From NCBI GenBank assembly GCA_027886185.1, contig WOAB01000893.1, forward strand, positions 310,001-374,000: 64,000 bases of DNA, in the 5' to 3' direction. The position numbers and the translations under genes were made by a program. This DNA is from Rheum nobile. Lineage: Eukaryota > Streptophyta > Magnoliopsida > Caryophyllales > Polygonaceae. Below are positions 21,502-32,589 of the stretch, in pieces; position 1 is the first letter of the stretch; each line of letters starts with the position of its first letter. Under the pieces are notes generated by a model, which was not told the DNA's origin, did no database searches, and saw only the letters and a list, made by a program, of their open reading frames with translations.

Positions 21502-21799
21502 TGAAATAGTAAAGGCCTAGGAGTGAACCTGATATCCAAGCTTTAAGGAAAGTTCGACATTAAAACTCCGGTTCAATTCCTCCTCGACGCCAGCGGTGGA
21601 CTCGCTTGACAAACAATGTTGTCCGAGCGTTTGGAAGTATTTGAAGAAAATTTTGTGAAAGGATAAACTACTGGAAATCCTTGGATAAACGCACCAAAAA
21701 TAACCAGGAGGTTCGTAAATTGGATCGAGGATGAACACACCTAAAACCGCTCTACGAAGTTCGAATGAACTCACTAAACAATGACGTCTAAACTCAAAG
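21502..21799 (-). other. Sequence left of element C, possibly the gypsy 2 LTR end
   Basis: Once element C is removed this stretch joins 26097, where gypsy 2 LTR sequence lies, so part of it is probably the 3' end of that LTR. I cannot place its border and saw no primer site. The CAAAG duplication of C is at 21795-21799. Confidence 0.4.
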
Positions 21800-22433
21800 T
21801 GATGTGACCATGTCCGCCATGTAAGCTAGAGAGGAGGTAGATGCCATAAGACATCCGTCTTGAGACTCCTCTACAGCTACATCCAGTCCGAGCTCGATTT
21901 AGGAGACTTACTATTTCTAGACATTACTTCTTTAGTACTTTCTGTTTACAGTATTTCTATTTTTAGTAGCTGTTAGTTATGGTGTGGATTCCATTTCTGT
22001 TAAATGGGCCGCCAGATTTAGTAACTAGAGAGTTTGGCCCATTAGGTCAACTCTGGCCCATTAGGTCAACTCTCTAGTATAAATAGGAACGCTTGTAATT
22101 ATTATGATTACGTCAAATCAAGCCTAAGTTTCAAGTTGAGTAAACTCCTTAAACCTCGGGCCCCGACGTTAACAATTAACGCGTTTCAAGTCGAACTATC
22201 CTGGCGCGTTAATTCGGTTACCCATTACAATTCCGCAAACCCTAATTCCCTTACCCCTCACGGCTGCCCCCATCTCCTCCACCCTAGAGCAGCCACCGAA
22301 TCCACCACCACACCACACCTTCACGCCGCCCCTCCCACCTCATTTCCTTTCCGACGAGTTGCTACGCCCCACTACGCGTTCATCGGATCCTTAGAAAAAA
22401 ACTTGTGGTCTTTCGTTGGGCAAGGTCAGATCA
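21800..22433 (+). repeat. 5' LTR of element C (634 bp)
   Basis: TGATGTGACC...CAGATCA. TATAAATA at 22078-22085 is a likely core promoter. It pairs with 25404-26091; the length difference comes from indels in the 3' half. Confidence 0.9.
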
Positions 22434-22435
22434 AC

Positions 22436-22447
22436 TGGCATCAGAGC
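22436..22447 (+). promoter_or_regulatory. Primer-binding site of element C
   Basis: TGGCATCAGAGC, one mismatch from the usual Met-tRNA-complementary TGGTATCAGAGC, two bases after the LTR. Confidence 0.8.
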
Positions 22448-23540
22448 CTACGAATCGCGTAAGTCGTTCCAACTTTTCTTTCAATCACTCATTCGCTTCC
22501 GTAAATCAATTCCTGCATCAAAAAAACAAAACCCTAGCTACGAACTGCCTAGGACCCCAGATTTTCGTCCAATTTTTTTTCCTTTCTGCGATTTTCTTTC
22601 ATAACCTTGCAGAGCTTCGCGATACGAGTCCGGGCATATAAAATTCTCTCAAAACGGACATCGTTTGACCCCTCAAACGGCCAACATACGAACTGTCTGC
22701 CGCCGAAACCCTAGCCTCCGCGATCGCGGTTCAAAAACTGCGACCGTGGTTTTCTACACTGCCGTTTCCAAATCGCTTTTTCTTATCCAAAACCCTAGCC
22801 TCCTCCTTCCCTGCAGATTGTCGAACCAGTCACACAGATTTGCATTTTCGTGTGTTTCTGCTTGGTTGTTGATTGTGTTTATTGTAGATCTGCTTGCATA
22901 TAGGCTTAGATAGTTACTTGCAACTGTGTTCGCCTTGTTTGCGTCACCAATCTACATCATCTGAATCTCCTTCTTTTCCCACTTGAATCACTGATTTGCT
23001 GCACTGTGGCTGTTGTACTTTATTTTGCTGTTGTTCGTCCATTTGTTGAACTTTTGCTGCTGTAATTTACTGTAGTTGTTCGCATATTTAAAACAAAAAA
23101 AATAAAAATTGGAACCACACAAGCCAAAATAAGGCAAGTGCGTTTCGTTGCAGTGCAAGAAGGGAGATTCCGGTCTTGAATCCGGCACCTTCAATTAACC
23201 GTCTTCTCAAGTGATTCATTTACCATCTTCTATCTCTTTCACTGTATGGGCTGCATATCTTGGTTGACTATATTGTGCTTGCTTCTAATCTTATATTCTT
23301 GCATATCTACTTTTGACATTTTCTTTGTTGAGCATTACATTGATTTTGTTGATTGTTGTGTGACTTGCTTTAGCCAGCTCGTAACCGCCCACACGGCCAG
23401 CCAGATTGGTTTCCTGAGTGATTGCTTGTTGAGTTTGGTTCTGCTTACCTGTTCGTTGTTTCTCTTTTGCTGTTGTTGTTCACTTTGATCCTATTGTTTG
23501 TGTAAGGCCCACAGCCTTAGAGACGCTGTCCCCATGCCAA

Positions 23541-23605
23541 CTGGGAACTTCCCAGGAGGTCACCCATCCCAGGACTACTCCCGCCCTATCACGCTTAACT
23601 TCCTA
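23541..23605 (-). promoter_or_regulatory. 5S rRNA-like box in left Cassandra LTR
   Basis: The complement of this stretch matches the conserved 3' two-thirds of plant 5S rRNA, including the internal control region (AAGCGTG, AGTAGTCCTGGGATGGGTGA, CCTCCTGGGAAG). In Cassandra this is thought to drive pol III transcription. Confidence 0.85.
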
Positions 23606-23869
23606 ATTCTTTGTCCTCACTTGAATCAGGAAAAGGAAGAGCTCTTGTTGACATGGGTAGCACTCTAATCCTTATAAAGGATTATAAATCCCAGGTATTA
23701 CAATCACCCCCACTTAAACCCTTAATGACCTCGTCAAGGCCCGTCCAGTCCTAAAGACCACCCTCTGGGTCGAGCGACTGCCATCCAGGACAAGCCCACT
23801 CGTAACCCAGAGTCGGCTCTGATACCATTTGTAAGGCCCATAGCCTTAGAGACGCTATCCCCATGCCAA

Positions 23870-23930
23870 CCGGGAACTTCCTAGGAGGTCACCCATCCCA
23901 GGACTACTCCCGCCCTAGCACGCTTAACTT
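23870..23930 (-). promoter_or_regulatory. 5S rRNA-like box in right Cassandra LTR
   Basis: Second copy of the same box, in what is the 5' LTR in element orientation. It differs from the left copy at only a few bases (for example CCTAGGAAG for CCTGGGAAG). Confidence 0.85.
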
Positions 23931-24058
23931 CCTAGTTCTTTGTCCTCACTTGAACCAGGAAAAGGAAGAGTTCTTGTTGACATGGGTAACACTCTAATCC
24001 TTATAAAGGATTACAAATCCCGGGTATTACAGTTTGTTACATTTTGCTGTCAGGTACC

Positions 24059-25036
24059 ATGTCCGACATTGAGATTGGCCGCGACACCGGGTCTGAAACT
24101 TTTGAACAGATGATGCGACGAGAGTTGCTTGTTGCCAAAGTATGAGATGCACAGCTGGCTGAGCTTCTGCGTCAGAATGCAAAGTTTTTAGCTCGACAGC
24201 GGCCATCTTCTACAACTGTAGTGGTGTATGTTCAGGCGCAGTTATAGGCAGATGAGTTGAGCGCCCGAGCCCTAGCCCTGGCAGCTGTTTACGAGAGTTC
24301 CACCCAGTCTGCCGGATATGAGAGTTACGATGACGCCGATGATGATTACACCGTCGAGATGGACCCGGTAGCTGTCTATACAACCGATGATGATGGCTGT
24401 GTGGTCAGTACTTCTGATCACCATGATGACCAAGCATACCACTTTGCCTTGGTTATTAGACACGTGCTGAGCGTCAAGGAGGGCGACCTGACTGAGCAAC
24501 GGGAGAACTTGTTTCATGCTCGGTGCAGACTTCAGGATGCATCGCTGAGTGTGATCATTGATGGGGGGTCGTGCTGCAACATTATCAATGAGAAGGTTGT
24601 GCAACATTTCAACCTTCCGACTACACCGCACCCCGCTCCATATGGCCTTCAATGGATCTCGGACGGATCAGTTAACAAAGTATCGCAACAGTGTCTTATT
24701 TCTTTTTCCATTGGTCCATATAGCGACACTGTGCTTTGTGATGTTACCACCATGGATGCTATCCATTTGCTTTTGGGACGTCCGTGGCAATATGATCGTC
24801 GCGTGCTTCACAACGGGTATTTGAACATTTACATATTCACTTACCACGGGAAGCGCGTGACACTCTCACCTATGATTGGGCATGAGATTTTGCAGGATAT
24901 GGCTGACCGACAGCGCCAGAAGGCGATAGAGGCCTCGGGACGAAAGCCACATGATGCGCTAGACCCGACGAGCAGCTCCTCCACCACCAGTTTGCCTACT
25001 CCTGTGAGGTCTACAGCGAACACGACAGGAAAGTGA
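24059..25036 (+). pseudogene. Element C ORF: short N-terminus plus gypsy aspartic protease
   Basis: Starts MSDIEIGRDTG at 24059 and keeps one frame to 25036, broken by TGA near 24144 and TAG near 24246; both fit C-to-T changes of Arg and Gln codons. The short helical, Ala/Arg-rich N-terminus is followed by an acidic stretch and a retropepsin-like domain with IIDGGSCCNI, the TTPHPAPYGLQW segment and IHLLLGRPWQ. It is a close relative of the gypsy 1 protease (around 7800-8020). No CCHC knuckle or gag capsid core is seen. Confidence 0.8.
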
Positions 25037-25403
25037 GCTCCCGGTCCAGGCGGCAATGTGCCTCCTGCTTCGCCTCTGCGTGGCACCTGTGAGCGCAGAT
25101 CGCTACTTTGCGTACCTCCTCCAGGCAAGTTTCCTTGTGTCCTTGATAGTTATATTCCTTGTCCCACTATTATGTCAGAGCCTGCCCTCTCGCCGAGTTT
25201 TTTTTGTCTTTTTTGCAAGACTTACGGGTGGACAGGCATCCTCAAGAGCTGCAAGGACGGAGGAGCACTCAGCTTGAGCAGCGCCCTCAGCCGACCGGGG
25301 ACAGGAGTCGATTGGTTTTCCGCACGGGGGACAACACATATCAGCTGGAGCCCGCGCCTGATGAGGGTGAAGCGGGGACGCTTCACAACCAAGTGGGGGA
25401 GGG
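25037..25403 (+). other. 3' internal region and polypurine tract of element C
   Basis: No RT or integrase. An open frame from 25159 into the LTR (LEPAPDEGEAGT near its end) might be a leftover pol tail. The tract AGTGGGGGAGGG (25392-25403) abuts the LTR. Confidence 0.5.
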
Positions 25404-26091
25404 TGATGTGACCCTACCCTCCATGTCAGCTAGAGAGGAGGTAGACGCCATGAAAAATCCGCCTTGAGACTCCTCTACAGCTACATCCAGTCCGAGCTCG
25501 ATTTAGAAGACTTACTATTTCTAGAAATTACTTCTTTAGTACTTTCTGTTTACAGTATTTCTATTTTTAGTAGCTGCTAGTTCTAGAGTGAATTCCATTT
25601 GTGTTAAATGGGCCGCCAGATTTAATAACTAGAGAGTTTGACCCATTAGGTCAACTATGGCCCATTAGGTCAACTCTCTAGTATAAATAGGAACGCTGGT
25701 AATTATTTTGATTACGTCAAATTAAGCCTAAGTTTCAAGTTGAGTAAACTCCTTAAACACCGGGCCCCGACGTCACAATTAATGTGTTTCTAGTTGAATT
25801 ATCCCGCCGTGTTAATTCGGTTACCCATATTATCCGCAACCTTGCAACAAGAACTAACCCTAGTTCTTGCCGCCCTCACACCACCTTCACAGCCACCACC
25901 CCTCACGCCTCCTTTTATGCCGCACCTCCCTCCATCGCCGCCGCACCTCCCCCTACAGCCGCTGGAGATTTCGACCCCCCTACAGCCCGCCGTATCCTCC
26001 TTTCTTTTCTGAAGAGTTGCTATGCCCCACTACGCGTTCATCGGATCCTTAGACAACAACTTGTAGTCTTCCTTCGGGCAAGGTCACATCA
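25404..26091 (+). repeat. 3' LTR of element C (688 bp)
   Basis: TGATGTGACC...CACATCA followed by CAAAG. TATAAATA at 25682-25689. Confidence 0.9.
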
Positions 26092-26096
26092 CAAAG

Positions 26097-27016
26097 GCTC
26101 TCGAAGGATTTTTGTTATCAAAAGCTCAAGATATTATTCAAGTTAATATGTGAAAAGAAATGAAGATGCAAGCCAGCTTATAAACACAAAGAAAACCCTA
26201 AATTGTCTTAACACAATAATGGAATTTCATAAACTGGACTCTTAATGGGCTGGTCAAATCTCAATTCCATTTGCCTTCAATTTTGGAGGTAAATGGCATC
26301 ATCCAATGTTCCACGTCACCGCCAAACTTGAGGGCAAAGGCACGAGCCAATTGGGAGATGGCCTTGCTTCAACGCCTTGACAATGTCGGCGTCGGGGACT
26401 CCTTGACATCCAATGCCATCTCCGGGCAAACCTTCAAACTCCCCACCACTCCTGGGGTCCATTGGCTTCTGGGGATTTCAAAAGGAGATGGTAGAAGTTT
26501 GGCCTCATTTGGAGCTCAGTGGCCTGGTGAACGCCGCTGCTCCCCTTCTTGACCAATGCCCGGCATTGGGATGCCTTCCTGGATGAGTGCCATCACCAAG
26601 TCATTTGACACTTGGCTCGGCGCTCCATAGCTCATACGAACCCTATGGATTCCTTCTTGGAGTTGCTTGGCTTGGGCCCTCGTGATGACCCCTTTGGCTT
26701 AGGAGGTGCCGAGGTGGCCTTGATTAACCCTAGCCAGCGCTCGGGCGCCCGAACGTGTGAGCGGCACTGTAGAAGCTGGATAGCTTGGTGCCGACACCCT
26801 TGCGCCCTTTTGGATTTGCACCTCCACTTGATCATCCTCCTCCAAGATGGCCTCTTTTGTGACAAGTTGTCGTGGTTTCCACTCTGCCCTAGCTTTGGCG
26901 TTAGCGGCATCGGCATGGCATCTTCTGCGGCTTTATCTTTGGCCTTCAACTCTGGTTCATCCTTGGCGCTTGCTAGAGTGGTAGCTTCTTGAGGTGAAGC
27001 AGCTTGATTCACATCA
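26097..27016 (-). repeat. Gypsy 2 3' LTR, part right of element C
   Basis: Starts TGATGTGAATC on the minus strand. The pol frame continues into it for about 128 codons (to 26632). The left end of the LTR lies beyond element C, left of 21800. Confidence 0.65.
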
Positions 27017-28015
27017 TCCTCCCTCTCTTGAAGAGGATTCAACCCCGAATCTCCTTGCTCCTCCTCGTCTTCTTCATGGTCCACCACGAAAGGCTTCAAA
27101 TATGCAACATTGAAGACATCATGCACACCATAATCATTAGGCAAATCAAGTTGGTATGCATTGTTGTTGATCCTTTTGACCACTTGGAATGGTCCGTCGC
27201 CTCTTGGCTTGAGCTTAGAGTTCCTAAGCGTAGGAAATCTCTCTTTCCTTAGGTGGATCCACATCAAGTCGCCAGGCTAAAAAATGACTTCCTTTCTTCC
27301 TTTATTAGCTTGCTTCACATATTGCGTTGTGCGCTCCTCAAGCTTCTCTATGGTGGCCTTATGCAGTGCTTGCACAAACTTGGCATGGTCCTTGCCATTC
27401 TCATCTTCCTTCTCCTTAAGCGTGTAAGAAACCATGTCAAGAGAAGTGATTGGATTGCGTTCATACATAACCTCAAAAGGAGTCTTCTTAGTGGCCAAAT
27501 GCATTGAACGATTGTATGCAAATTCAATGAAAGCTAAGCACTCTTCCCACCTACGCAGTTTGGCCATCAGTTTGTGGATGACTTGAAGTAGAGAATAGAA
27601 GCTTAGTTCCTAGTCTAGACCATAGTGTTTTCCAGAAATAGATAAGGAAATTAACATCTCTAACCGACACTACTGTCCTTGGAACTCCATGTAGTCTCAC
27701 TACTTCACAAAAGAACAAATCAGCCACATGTGATGCATTGTCGGTTTTATTGCATGCTATGAAATCTGCCATTTTTGAAAACCGATCAACCACCACAAAA
27801 ATTGAGTCCTTCCCTCTCTTAGTCCTAGGTAGGCCCACAACAAAATACATAGAAATGTCTTCCCATTGGGCACTAGGAATAGGAAGGGGAGTGTATAGGC
27901 CGTGAGGGTTTAGCTTGGACTTGGCCCTAACACATGTAGTACATGAAGTACAAAATTTCTCAACATCCTTAGCCATCCTCGGCCAATAGAAATGCTCCCT
28001 CAATCTGCCTAACAA
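26632..28015 (-). pseudogene. Gypsy 2 integrase, active-site Glu lost
   Basis: Zinc domain (CTSCTTC), core with Asp in [10 protein letters not shown] (MDFVLGLP in gypsy 1 keeps the same position as Asp; here it is Tyr) and SVRDVNFL, then HPQTDGQT, after which a deletion near 27565 removes about 17 residues including the catalytic Glu present in gypsy 1. The C-terminal domain follows ([30 protein letters not shown]). Frames change at the deletion and a TAG sits near 27280. Dead enzyme. Confidence 0.75.
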
Positions 28016-28016
28016 A

Positions 28017-28929
28017 TAGAAATAGCGGTGTGCATCCGGTCTAGATCAGACCGGACTGAACCATTTTTTCCAGTCCGATGGATCGGAATTTTTCCGATTC
28101 TTGGACCGGACCGGTATGATTCGGTCTAGTCCGGTCTTGGACCGGTAAACCTATTCTTTTTATTTTTTTTATCTTTATATCAATTAATAATTATTTATTT
28201 TTTATATCTTTATAATAATTGTTTGTAATATTAGACAATATATTTTGTTACTAATTTATTTTATAATAGAAACTAATTTTTAATAGTGTTGTGAGGGGCC
28301 GTACGGGGGAGGGAATGAGGGGAACAATTGAATGTCTTTTGTATAACCCTAAATCCAAATTTTATGTACTTTATTTCGATTAGTATTTTCATTTTCCTTT
28401 TTCCTTTCTATGATTTGTATTTACTTAATATGTTAGTATATAAATCGATAATTTAACTCTAACCCTCACACAAAACCGCTAATCTTTTTAACGATATAAT
28501 TTATATTTTAAAAAATGTTTATTCAATTGTATGAATTTTCTTATATTTTTTAAAATTCGCATAAACACCCATAAAAATAATACCCCGAAAGAATAATACC
28601 ACCAAATCCGTTAATTTATATTTAACAATGTTTTTTTATAACAAAAAATTGCTTTGTTTTAAAAAAAAATATTAGTAATGGCTTACAAGCCGTTACTATT
28701 AAAAAAAATTATAACCATTAATTTTTTTTAAAACAACGGCTTTCGAACCCGGTGGAAAGTTTTTTTTTTAAAAAGGTGTAACGGCTATACAAGCCGTTGT
28801 TATATTTAAAAAAAAAGCAACGGTGATTATAACTAGGAGGGGGTGCTGCAGACACCATTGCAGCACCACCCTGATCAACAGTTACTCTCACCGTTCTTTG
28901 GAACGGTGAGAGAAACCATTACTTTTTAT
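28017..28929. other. AT-rich region with CCGGT repeats and hairpins, possible DNA transposon pieces
   Basis: 28020-28155 is dense in CCGGTC/GACCGG words after 'tagcggtgtgcatccgg', a style seen at the ends of non-autonomous hAT-like plant elements. 28200-28660 is very AT-rich. 28660-28912 holds several perfect hairpins (AACGGCT/AGCCGTT at 28780-28795, GTGCTGCA/TGCAGCAC at 28843-28866, a 12-bp stem at 28885-28912), reminiscent of CACTA subterminal repeats. No transposase ORF and no paired ends found. Confidence 0.45.
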
Positions 28930-28938
28930 TTATTTTTA

Positions 28939-30892
28939 TTAAGGAACGGTTTGATTCTTAGTTCCACAGAAATCCATTGTCACCAACCCTTTCTCCACAC
29001 AGTCCCATAAGAAGTGATGTCTTATCTCAATGTGCTTGGTACGTGAGTGTTGCACCGGATTCTTGGAGATATTTATGGCACTTGTATTGTCACAGAGAAT
29101 GGGAATGGAGTTAAGTAGAATACCGTAGTCGCTGAGTTGTTGTTTGAGCCATAGGAGTTGAGTGCAACAAGCAGCAGCGGCTATGTATTCAACTTCTGTA
29201 GTGGAGAGAGCTACGGATTTCTGCTTCTTTGACCCCCAGGAAACCAAACACGGCCCAAGGAACTGAGCCATTCCAGAGGTAGATTTTCTGTCCACTTTGT
29301 TCCCTACGAAGTCAGCATCTGTGTATCCGACAAGATCAAGGCTTCCTCCCCTTGGATACCACAGACAAAGATCATCTGTTCCTTTCAAATATCTCAGGAT
29401 CCTCTTTACTGCTTTGAGATGTGTCTCTTTGGGATCGGCCTGAAAACGAGCACAAAGACATACACTATACATAATATCAGGCCTACTGGCAGTGAGATAT
29501 AGAAGCGAACTTATTATTCCTCGGTAGAGAGATGGATCAATTCCTTGCTCATGTTCGTCTTTACCCATTGGATTGTTTGGAGATATGGGAGTGGTGAAAG
29601 GTTTCGCATCATTCATACCAAACTTTTTGATGCACTCCCTGAGATACTTCTGTTGGTGCACTTTGGTTCCCTTATCTCCCTGAGAGACTTGCAGACCTAG
29701 GAAGAACTTGAGTTCTCCAACCATGCTCATCTCGAATTCACTGGCCATCAGCTTGGAGAATTTCTGAACCAGTTTATCATCAGTGGATCCAAAGATGATA
29801 TCATCCACATAGACTTGGACCACCAGAATATGCTTCCCTTCCTTCAGAAGGAACAGAGTCTTATCGACCTTTCCTCGAACGTATCCGTGTGTCAGAAGGA
29901 ACTGTGAGAGCCTTTCATACCAGGCCCTTGGGGCTTGCTTGAGACCATACAGAGCTTTGTCTAAAATGTAGACATGGTCAGGTTGGGTGGTGTCCTCAAA
30001 GCCGGGTGTGCTCCACGTAGACTTCCTCCTTAAGAACTCCATTCAAGAAGGCAGTCTTGACATCCATCTGTTGCAGCTTGAACCCATGGAAAGAAGAATA
30101 CGCAATTAGGAGTCTTATTGCTTCTAACCTGGCGAAAGGAGCAAAGGTCTCATCATAGTCGATGCCTTCCTGCTGGTTGTAACCTTTCACCACCAGCCTA
30201 GCTTTGTTCCTTGTGACCAGACCTTGATCATCCAACTTGTTTCTGAACACCCACTTGGTTCCAATCACTGTTCTGTTCCTTGGACGAGGAACTAACCGCC
30301 AAACCTTGTTTCTTTCGAACTGGTGAAGTTCCTCTTGCATGGCGTTTATCCAGTCAGGATCCTTCAATGCTTCTCCTACAGTTTTGGGTTCTTGCAAAGA
30401 GAGAAAAGAATTGAAAGCACAGAAATTTTATAGGGAGGAACAAGTGCTCTGAGGTGCTCCCTTTCTATAGTCAGTGACGATTAGCTTGACTGGATGAGCC
30501 CACTTTTGCTGGTAGTTGGGAACTTGGAGATTGTTGATGTCGAATTCCTCTGAATCAGCGTTCCCAGCACTTGAGCCTTCACCTCCTGTGCCATTAGCAT
30601 TAGGATTGACATCCCTCGTTCCTTCAGCAGAAGGGCAGTCCTCAGAGGGCTCCGTTGTGCCGTGACTTGGGCTTTGTTCCCCCTGAGGTGCCTGAGATAC
30701 ATCAAGGGGGTAAGCATTTTCTTCATTGCCCCCTGAGTTGGCGGAATTGGGAGTTCTTGGAGTAGAGGGATCATTTTGAGTTTCTTGATCTTCAGAGGTC
30801 CCACCGCTGACATTGCTATCTACAAGCTGAAAGAAATCATCTTCGGAAAGCTCGATGTTGCCTGATAGTTCCTGCACATTGTTACCAGCCAT
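28939..30892 (-). pseudogene. Sirevirus B' RT and RNase H
   Basis: Acidic linker, RT with [10 protein letters not shown] and an intact YVDDIIFGS active site, then RNase H ([28 protein letters not shown]). It is in pieces: a TAA near 30430 (Gln codon in B), and a frame change near 30010. The last residues before the truncation read MDFCGTKNQ. Confidence 0.85.
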
Positions 30893-30995
30893 AACAGTTT
30901 CATCAAAAACAACATGAACGCTTTCCTCTACCTTTTCTGGTTCTCTTGTTGAAAACTTTGTAGGCCTTGCTTTGCTGTGAATATCCTACAAAAGT

Positions 30996-32529
30996 TCATT
31001 CATCAGTTCTGGGATCAAACTTCCCAAGAGAATCTTTCCCGTTGTTGTGGACGAAGCACTTGCAACCAAATGTGCGCAAATCAGACACATTAGGTTTCCT
31101 TCCCTTCAGAAGCTCATAGGCAGTTTTGTTCAAAAGAGGACGAATGGTTACCCTGTTCAGAACGTAGCACGCGGCATTCAAGGCTTCGGCCCATAAACTC
31201 CTTGGAAGACCACTTGAGATGAGGAGAGTACGCATCATGTCCTCCAGAGTTCTGTTCTTCCTTTCCACAACACCGTTTTGCTGTGGGGTCCTAGGCAGAG
31301 AAGTTGTGGTTGATACATCTGTTCCTATAGAGGGATAGGAACTGAGAGTTCTCGAATTCAGTTCCATGATCGGTGCGAATAGACCCCAAGGAATGACCAA
31401 TGCTTCTCTCAGTTTCCTTAAGCCATGACTCAAACTCAGCGAACACTTCATCCTTTGTTGAGATGAAAATCGTCTATGTGTACCTGGAATAGTCATCAAC
31501 AATAACAAAGACATATGCATTCCCCCCACGGCTCTTCGTGCGCATAGGCCCATAAAGATCCATGTGGACTAATTCCAGAGGACGTGTTGTACTTACATCC
31601 CTTTTGGACTTGAAGGGAGACCTCACTTGTTTTCCTTTAATGCATGCGTTGCACACGTCACTTCTCATTGCTTCAACCTTGGGAAGACCATTCACCAACT
31701 CTTGTCTATGAAGTTTGGAGAGGAGTTGAAGGCTAGCATGTCCAAAGCGTTTGTGCCACAAGTCTGTCATCTCAGCAATAGACGACAGATATAGGTCCTT
31801 GTCAGGGATGAAAGCAGGGTCGACCTTATAAACGTTGTTGTCGTAGATCCCTTTGAGTAAGATTTTCCCTGTACTTAGACACTCAACATGACAATCATCA
31901 GTGGTAAAGACTACCCTATTTTTTCTGTTTTGACATAGTTGAGCCACACTAAACAGATCAAACTTGAGATTATTCACTAGATTCACATTATTCACAGTGA
32001 TGTGTTTAGAGAGTCTTACCATACCGATACCACAAACCTCACCCTTACTCTTGTTTCCAAAAGTTATCGATGCCCCTGAGGTTGGCTGAAGAGAAGTGAA
32101 CCAGTCACTGTTCCCTGTCATGTGACTTGAACATGCACTGTCAAGGTGCCAAGAGCCTTTCCTTGCTTCCTCCTCGGATTTATGAGAACCACCTTCTGAT
32201 ACGTTGTGACCTTTTGAGCTCATCAAGCATATATCCTTTGAGAGAGGAGATGCTTCATCATCTGAGCTGCAGTCACCCCACTTCGCAATCCTCGTTTGTT
32301 CCTTGTTGAGGACCTGAGAAGAACCTGCCGCTTTGTTGAGGCAATTTTTTGCGAAGTGTCCGTTGTCATAACAGTGAGAGCAGACAACCTCCTTCATGTC
32401 ATTGTGAACCATGACCGAACCTTTAGTGCCTTTGCTTCGAGACCATATCTTCTTCATGGCTTGAGTGATGAGAGCCACATCTACATCACCTTCTTGAGAG
32501 TCTCTATCCAAGGCATTTCCTGACGACAT
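30996..32529 (-). pseudogene. Sirevirus B' mini-gag, protease and integrase
   Basis: Starts at the same Met (32529) as B and has the same short gag with one CCHC knuckle (CSHCYDNGHFAKNC), then protease with DSACSSHMTG, the HHCC domain and integrase. Frame changes lie near 31480 and between 30900 and 31000. The gag structure shared with B implies that the deletions happened before the two copies inserted. Confidence 0.85.
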
Positions 32530-32575
32530 CTTTCCTGCAGAATCTGTAACTAAAACAAACAATCTAGAGCACCAG

Positions 32576-32587
32576 GCTCCGATACCA
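32576..32587 (-). promoter_or_regulatory. Primer-binding site of Sirevirus B'
   Basis: Minus strand TGGTATCGGAGC, one mismatch from the consensus, next to the LTR. Confidence 0.8.
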
Positions 32588-32589
32588 AT

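Larger units (their letters stand above)
23501..24031 (-). mobile_element. Cassandra TRIM, complete, TSD GTTTG
   Basis: Two 202-bp LTRs (23501-23702, 23830-24031) flank a 127-bp internal region. On the minus strand the internal region starts with a primer site TGGTATCAGAGC (23816-23827) and ends with a purine tract (AAGTGGGGGTGAT, 23703-23715). GTTTG flanks it at 23496-23500 and 24032-24036. It codes for no protein. Cassandra is known to carry a 5S rRNA-like pol III promoter in its LTRs, as here. Confidence 0.95.
22448..24058 (+). other. Leader of element C, interrupted by Cassandra
   Basis: Untranslated leader of roughly 1.1 kb once Cassandra (23501-24031) and one GTTTG are removed. It includes the GC motif at 22717-22750 (CGCGATCGCGG and CGACCGTGG). 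T-rich with no convincing ORF. Confidence 0.6.
21800..26091 (+). mobile_element. Element C: non-autonomous gypsy-type retrotransposon, protease only, TSD CAAAG
   Basis: LTRs of 634 and 688 bp start TGATGTGACC and end in ATCA. A primer site, a leader, one degraded ORF with a gypsy protease, a purine tract and flanking CAAAG duplications (21795-21799, 26092-26096) complete the structure. There is no gag core, RT, RNase H or integrase. Cassandra is inserted in its leader. The LTRs contain a duplicated 'ggcccattaggtcaactct' unit and a TATAAATA box. Confidence 0.9.
26092..28016 (-). mobile_element. Gypsy 2 remnant: LTR plus integrase
   Basis: Minus-strand relative of gypsy 1. The LTR's right edge is at 27016, next to the same purine tract (27017-27030). 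Its left part is interrupted by element C. Integrase runs from 28015 down to the LTR; nothing upstream of the integrase zinc domain remains. It is truncated at about 28006-28016. Confidence 0.75.

Noticed and set aside
22136..22462. 108-residue frame in the 5' LTR of C
   Set aside because: It crosses the LTR end and primer site and is not preserved in the other LTR.
23541..23605. Genuine 5S rRNA gene
   Set aside because: Only part of 5S is present and it lies in paired 202-bp LTRs with primer site and TSD, so it is the Cassandra box, not an rRNA gene.
21795..26096. Relation between the CAAAG duplications of B and C
   Set aside because: Both elements happen to have CAAAG, but they belong to different superfamilies with different integrases; a 5-bp match can occur by chance.
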